A stretch of 8,829 nt of DNA from Eubacteriales bacterium (GTDB lineage: Bacteria; Bacillota; Clostridia; Peptostreptococcales; Anaerovoracaceae): positions 1-8,829 of the forward strand of contig JAQUYZ010000049.1 in assembly GCA_028691625.1 (NCBI GenBank), given 5' to 3'. Of the stretch, positions 6,733 to 8,829 are shown one piece after another. Every line of letters starts with the position of its first letter. Positions within the stretch are counted from its first letter, which is position 1. The translations under genes were made by a program, and so were the position numbers. Below the pieces are notes generated by a model that ran no database searches, was not told the DNA's origin, and saw only the letters and a list, made by a program, of their open reading frames with translations.

Positions 6733-6769
6733 GTTCAGACCTCCCATATTTTTTTCACATAGTGGTATC

Positions 6770-6798
6770 AGTATATCATTTTTTATTCTAAATAGCAA
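6770..6798 (-). promoter_or_regulatory. SigA-like promoter of the EF-G-like gene
   Basis: On the minus strand TTGCTA (6793-6798) and TATACT (6770-6775) are separated by exactly 17 bases. This predicts transcription starting near 6763, about 30 bases before ATG 6732, and supports that start codon over more upstream ones. Confidence 0.7.
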
Positions 6799-6812
6799 AT
6801 GAATTAACAAAC

Positions 6813-6833
6813 AGAATTCAGTGAGAATTCAGT
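6813..6833. repeat. Two 10-bp direct repeats with 11-base period, able to pair as a hairpin
   Basis: AGAATTCAGT occurs at 6813-6822 and again at 6824-6833. Each copy contains the palindrome GAATTC, so in RNA the two copies can pair (6-bp stem, 5-base loop). On the minus strand the second arm is followed by TGTTTGTT. It lies between the stop of the second Gate-type gene and the promoter of the EF-G-like gene. It may be a weak terminator for the asnS operon or a helically phased binding site upstream of the -35. Neither is certain. Confidence 0.35.
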
Positions 6834-6861
6834 CCCCGCAGCGGCTTCAAGCTTTGGAAAA

Positions 6862-7323
6862 TTACTCCTCCTTCCGCCGTCTGAAAGCAGGCAGCCTTGC
6901 CGCCGTCGCCGTGACGAGAAACGCAATCAGAAGCCGGCCGACCGTGATGGCAAATATGTTCGCACCTGCCACGCCAAAGATAAATGCCGTCTCGATGACC
7001 GCATGGCAAAGAAACATAAAAATCCCTATGAGCACAAAGTCGCGACTTGGAATCGGCGTCTTCCGGTTGATCTCGATCAGTGTGCCTGCTCCGTAGGTAA
7101 CCCCCATGACAACACCTACCAGCAGCGGGAAGATGGACTGCTTCTGCATACCCAAAGCACCCGCCAGAAACTGAAGCTTATCCGCCACTTTTTCCATTAT
7201 ATTGTAAACCATAAGAATTTCCACGATGATCATCAGTGGGACTAATATTTTCAGCATGTTGAACGCAGTCCCGATACAGCCGAAAAATATCTCATTCAAA
7301 ATCACTCCTGCAGACGCGCTCAT
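6862..7323 (-). CDS. Nucleoside recognition (Gate) domain membrane protein, second of a pair
   Basis: A 153-residue integral membrane protein with about four hydrophobic segments (near 13-40, 62-80, 96-119 and 122-141) and a basic tail (AFRRRKEE). It matches the pattern of the nucleoside recognition/Gate domain family also seen in SpmA/SpmB and in FeoB- and NupC-like transporters. Visible motifs are a Gly-rich turn GVTYGAGTLIE (74-84) and a polar HAVIE inside a membrane segment (H107, E111). It is shorter than SpmB (about 180), and I do not assign it as SpmB. Its ATG overlaps the stop of the preceding gene (ATGA, 7320-7323), and its AGGAGG site (7333-7338) lies inside that gene, 9 bases from the ATG. 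The two proteins are thus probably made together and may form a heteromeric channel or transporter. The substrate is unknown. Confidence 0.75.
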   Translation of the reverse strand: MSASAGVILNEIFFGCIGTAFNMLKILVPLMIIVEILMVYNIMEKVADKLQFLAGALGMQKQSIFPLLVGVVMGVTYGAGTLIEINRKTPIPSRDFVLIGIFMFLCHAVIETAFIFGVAGANIFAITVGRLLIAFLVTATAARLPAFRRRKEE

Positions 7324-7754
7324 TCAATCAGCCCTCCTATCCATCCTACCAGAATTCCTACAAGAATAGCAGACAGAATACGGAAAACCGTAAATTTAAT
7401 GCCTGACATTCCGATCTTCTGGGCGATTGCCGATTCGACAGGAATTGAGTGTGCCACCAGAATAAACATGGCAATGGTCGTGATCTGCGCAGTTGTAAAG
7501 TCAAAGGTGCTCATTACAGCAATTGTGGTGTATTCATCGGTAAGCATCCCGGTGATCAACGGTACGATCCCGTCTCCCGGCAAATGAAAAAATCTCATTG
7601 CGGGAGAGCAGAGCTTCTGTAAAAAAGGCATAATCGGGGAATACTTGATCAAAATTACCACAGCATAAACAGGCAATACGATTTTCAGCAGCATCGCTGC
7701 GGTCTTTACTCCCTTAATAGCCCCGTCTCTGACCGTTGCTGCAAACAAATTCAT
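7320..7754 (-). CDS. Nucleoside recognition (Gate) domain membrane protein, first of a pair
   Basis: A 144-residue integral membrane protein with about four hydrophobic segments (near 20-38, 62-80, 91-110 and 122-143). Key features are the polar loop GMLTDEYTT (69-77) and the intramembrane HSIPVE (H102, E107). Its layout parallels the partner gene downstream: a xxPLxxG turn, then a Tyr-containing polar stretch, then an F-rich helix with a His and Glu, so the two look like homologous halves. It resembles the SpmA/YjiH-like Gate family but is shorter than SpmA (about 196). AAGGAG (7760-7765) abuts the asnS stop codon and lies 5 bases from ATG 7754, so asnS and this gene are cotranscribed and probably coupled. 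Transport of a nucleoside, ion or other small molecule is inferred from the family only. Confidence 0.75.
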   Translation of the reverse strand: MNLFAATVRDGAIKGVKTAAMLLKIVLPVYAVVILIKYSPIMPFLQKLCSPAMRFFHLPGDGIVPLITGMLTDEYTTIAVMSTFDFTTAQITTIAMFILVAHSIPVESAIAQKIGMSGIKFTVFRILSAILVGILVGWIGGLIE

Positions 7755-7765
7755 AACTGCTCCTT

Positions 7766-8829
7766 CTAAAATTCGGCTGTCTTCGGTGTTCTCGGGAACG
7801 GCAGCACGTCTCTGATATTGCTCATTCCGGTAATGTACATGATAATTCTTTCAAAGCCCAGTCCGTATCCCGCATGCTTTACGCCGCCATACTTTCTCAG
7901 ATCCAGGTACCACCAGTAATCGTCTTCATTGAGGCCGAGTTCCTTGATCCTTGAGACCAGTATGTCGTAACGCTCTTCCCTCTGACTTCCGCCTATGATC
8001 TCGCCGACGCCCGGAACCAGTAAATCCATCGCCGCCACCGTTTTTCCATCCTCATTCATACGCATATAAAACGCCTTGATCTCCTTTGGATAATCCGTAA
8101 CGAAAACCGGTCTTTTGAAGATCTCCTCCGTAAGATATCTTTCGTGCTCCGTTTGAAGGTCGATGCCCCATTCCACAGGGAACAGAAACTCCTTTCCGGA
8201 TTTTTTCAACAGCTCAACCGCTTCCGTATATGTGATTCTTGCAAAATCATTGCTGACAATATTGTTGAGCCTGTCCAGAAGCCCCTTGTCGATAAATTCA
8301 TTAAAGAACTTCATCTCTTCTTCCGCATGCCCGAGAATATAGTTGATAATGTATTTAATCATGTTTTCTGCAAGTTCCATATTATCATTGATATCGGCAA
8401 AGGCAACCTCGGGTTCGATCATCCAGAATTCCGAAGCGTGTCTGGCCGTATTGGAGTTTTCCGCGCGGAAAGTCGGCCCAAAGGTGTAGACATTCCGAAA
8501 GGCCAGTGCAAAGGTTTCCGCCTCAAGCTGACCGCTGACGGTAAGGTTTGTCTCCTTGCCGAAGAAATCCTGACTGTAATCGATTCTACCGTCTTCCGCT
8601 CTCGGCAGCTTATCCAGATCCAGGGTAGTGACCCGGAACATTTCTCCCGCTCCCTCCGCATCGCTTCCCGTGATGATCGGGGTATGCACGTAGACGAAGT
8701 TATTGTCCTGGAAAAATTGATGAATGGCGTAAGCAACCAGTGACCTCACTCTGAAAACAGCGGAAAAGGTGTTGCTTCTCGGTCTTAAATGCGCGATTTC
8801 TCTGAGAAATTCCAAACTGTGCCGTTTCT
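7766..8829 (-). CDS. asnS: Asparaginyl-tRNA synthetase, 5' end outside the window
   Basis: The visible 353 residues are the catalytic part of a class IIb synthetase; the usual length is about 460, so roughly 110 N-terminal residues (the OB-fold anticodon-binding domain) lie beyond 8829. The frame is open to the window edge and reads [17 protein letters not shown], as AsnRS does before motif 1; the TTG at 8813-8815 is internal, not a start. Motif 1 is around [20 protein letters not shown], motif 2 is [20 protein letters not shown], and motif 3 is [15 protein letters not shown] near the C-terminus. The EFWMIEPE context separates AsnRS from AspRS. The enzyme charges tRNA-Asn with asparagine using ATP in the cytoplasm. 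It ends in TAG at 7766-7768, and the next gene's ribosome site begins directly after it. Confidence 0.97.
   Translation of the reverse strand, partial: KRHSLEFLREIAHLRPRSNTFSAVFRVRSLVAYAIHQFFQDNNFVYVHTPIITGSDAEGAGEMFRVTTLDLDKLPRAEDGRIDYSQDFFGKETNLTVSGQLEAETFALAFRNVYTFGPTFRAENSNTARHASEFWMIEPEVAFADINDNMELAENMIKYIINYILGHAEEEMKFFNEFIDKGLLDRLNNIVSNDFARITYTEAVELLKKSGKEFLFPVEWGIDLQTEHERYLTEEIFKRPVFVTDYPKEIKAFYMRMNEDGKTVAAMDLLVPGVGEIIGGSQREERYDILVSRIKELGLNEDDYWWYLDLRKYGGVKHAGYGLGFERIIMYITGMSNIRDVLPFPRTPKTAEF

Noticed and set aside
6733..6810. 26-residue N-terminal extension of the EF-G-like protein
   Set aside because: The in-frame extension spans the -35 and -10 promoter elements (6770-6798) and lacks EF-G homology; the GGGAGG site fixes the start at 6732.
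7320..7754. Assignment of the Gate pair as spmA/spmB
   Set aside because: Both proteins are clearly shorter than SpmA and SpmB, and there is no sporulation gene context, so only a family-level call is made.
8144..8743. Plus-strand open frame of 199 codons
   Set aside because: It is antisense to asnS, with no recognisable domain.

Overview
The window looks like a chromosomal segment of a low-to-middle GC, Gram-positive anaerobe of the Clostridia type. This is inferred from strong AAGGAG/GGAGG ribosome binding sites, SigA-like promoters with 17-base spacers, and the protein families present: a clostridial EF-G-like paralogue, RadA, and paired half-size 'nucleoside recognition' membrane proteins. 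Ten coding regions are supported: nine on the minus strand and one on the plus strand. No RNA gene, insertion sequence, CRISPR array or phage gene was seen, and no gene-free gap exceeds 300 bases.

Read in the direction of transcription (high to low coordinates), the layout is as follows. (1) 8829-6862 is an operon of the 3' three quarters of asnS (asparaginyl-tRNA synthetase, 5' end outside the window), followed after 11 bases by two small membrane proteins of the Gate/nucleoside-recognition family that overlap by ATGA. (2) 6798-4734 is a single-gene unit with its own SigA-like promoter, an EF-G-like translational GTPase, and a strong UUCG-capped terminator. (3) 4685-3192 holds radA with its own promoter and only a weak terminator-like hairpin. 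(4) 2751-3193 is a lone plus-strand gene for a 118-residue protein of unknown function, convergent with radA and divergent from the next unit. (5) 2717-1059 is a two-gene unit of an ABC-type/SMC-like ATPase and a GNAT acetyltransferase. (6) 868-100 is a tightly coupled pair of a 50-residue basic protein and an HD-domain phosphohydrolase, overlapping by 11 bases. (7) 61-1 contains a promoter-like sequence with an operator-like inverted repeat, pointing leftward out of the window.

Most of this is conserved housekeeping and poorly characterised core content rather than a mobile or defence island. The less ordinary points are the coupled 50-residue gene (716-868), the isolated plus-strand gene with a possible mother-cell sporulation promoter and a 15-bp palindrome in its leader, a one-residue contraction in the RadA zinc knuckle, an EF-G paralogue with altered GTPase residues, and the two half-size Gate proteins behind asnS. 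No complete new system can be demonstrated from sequence alone.
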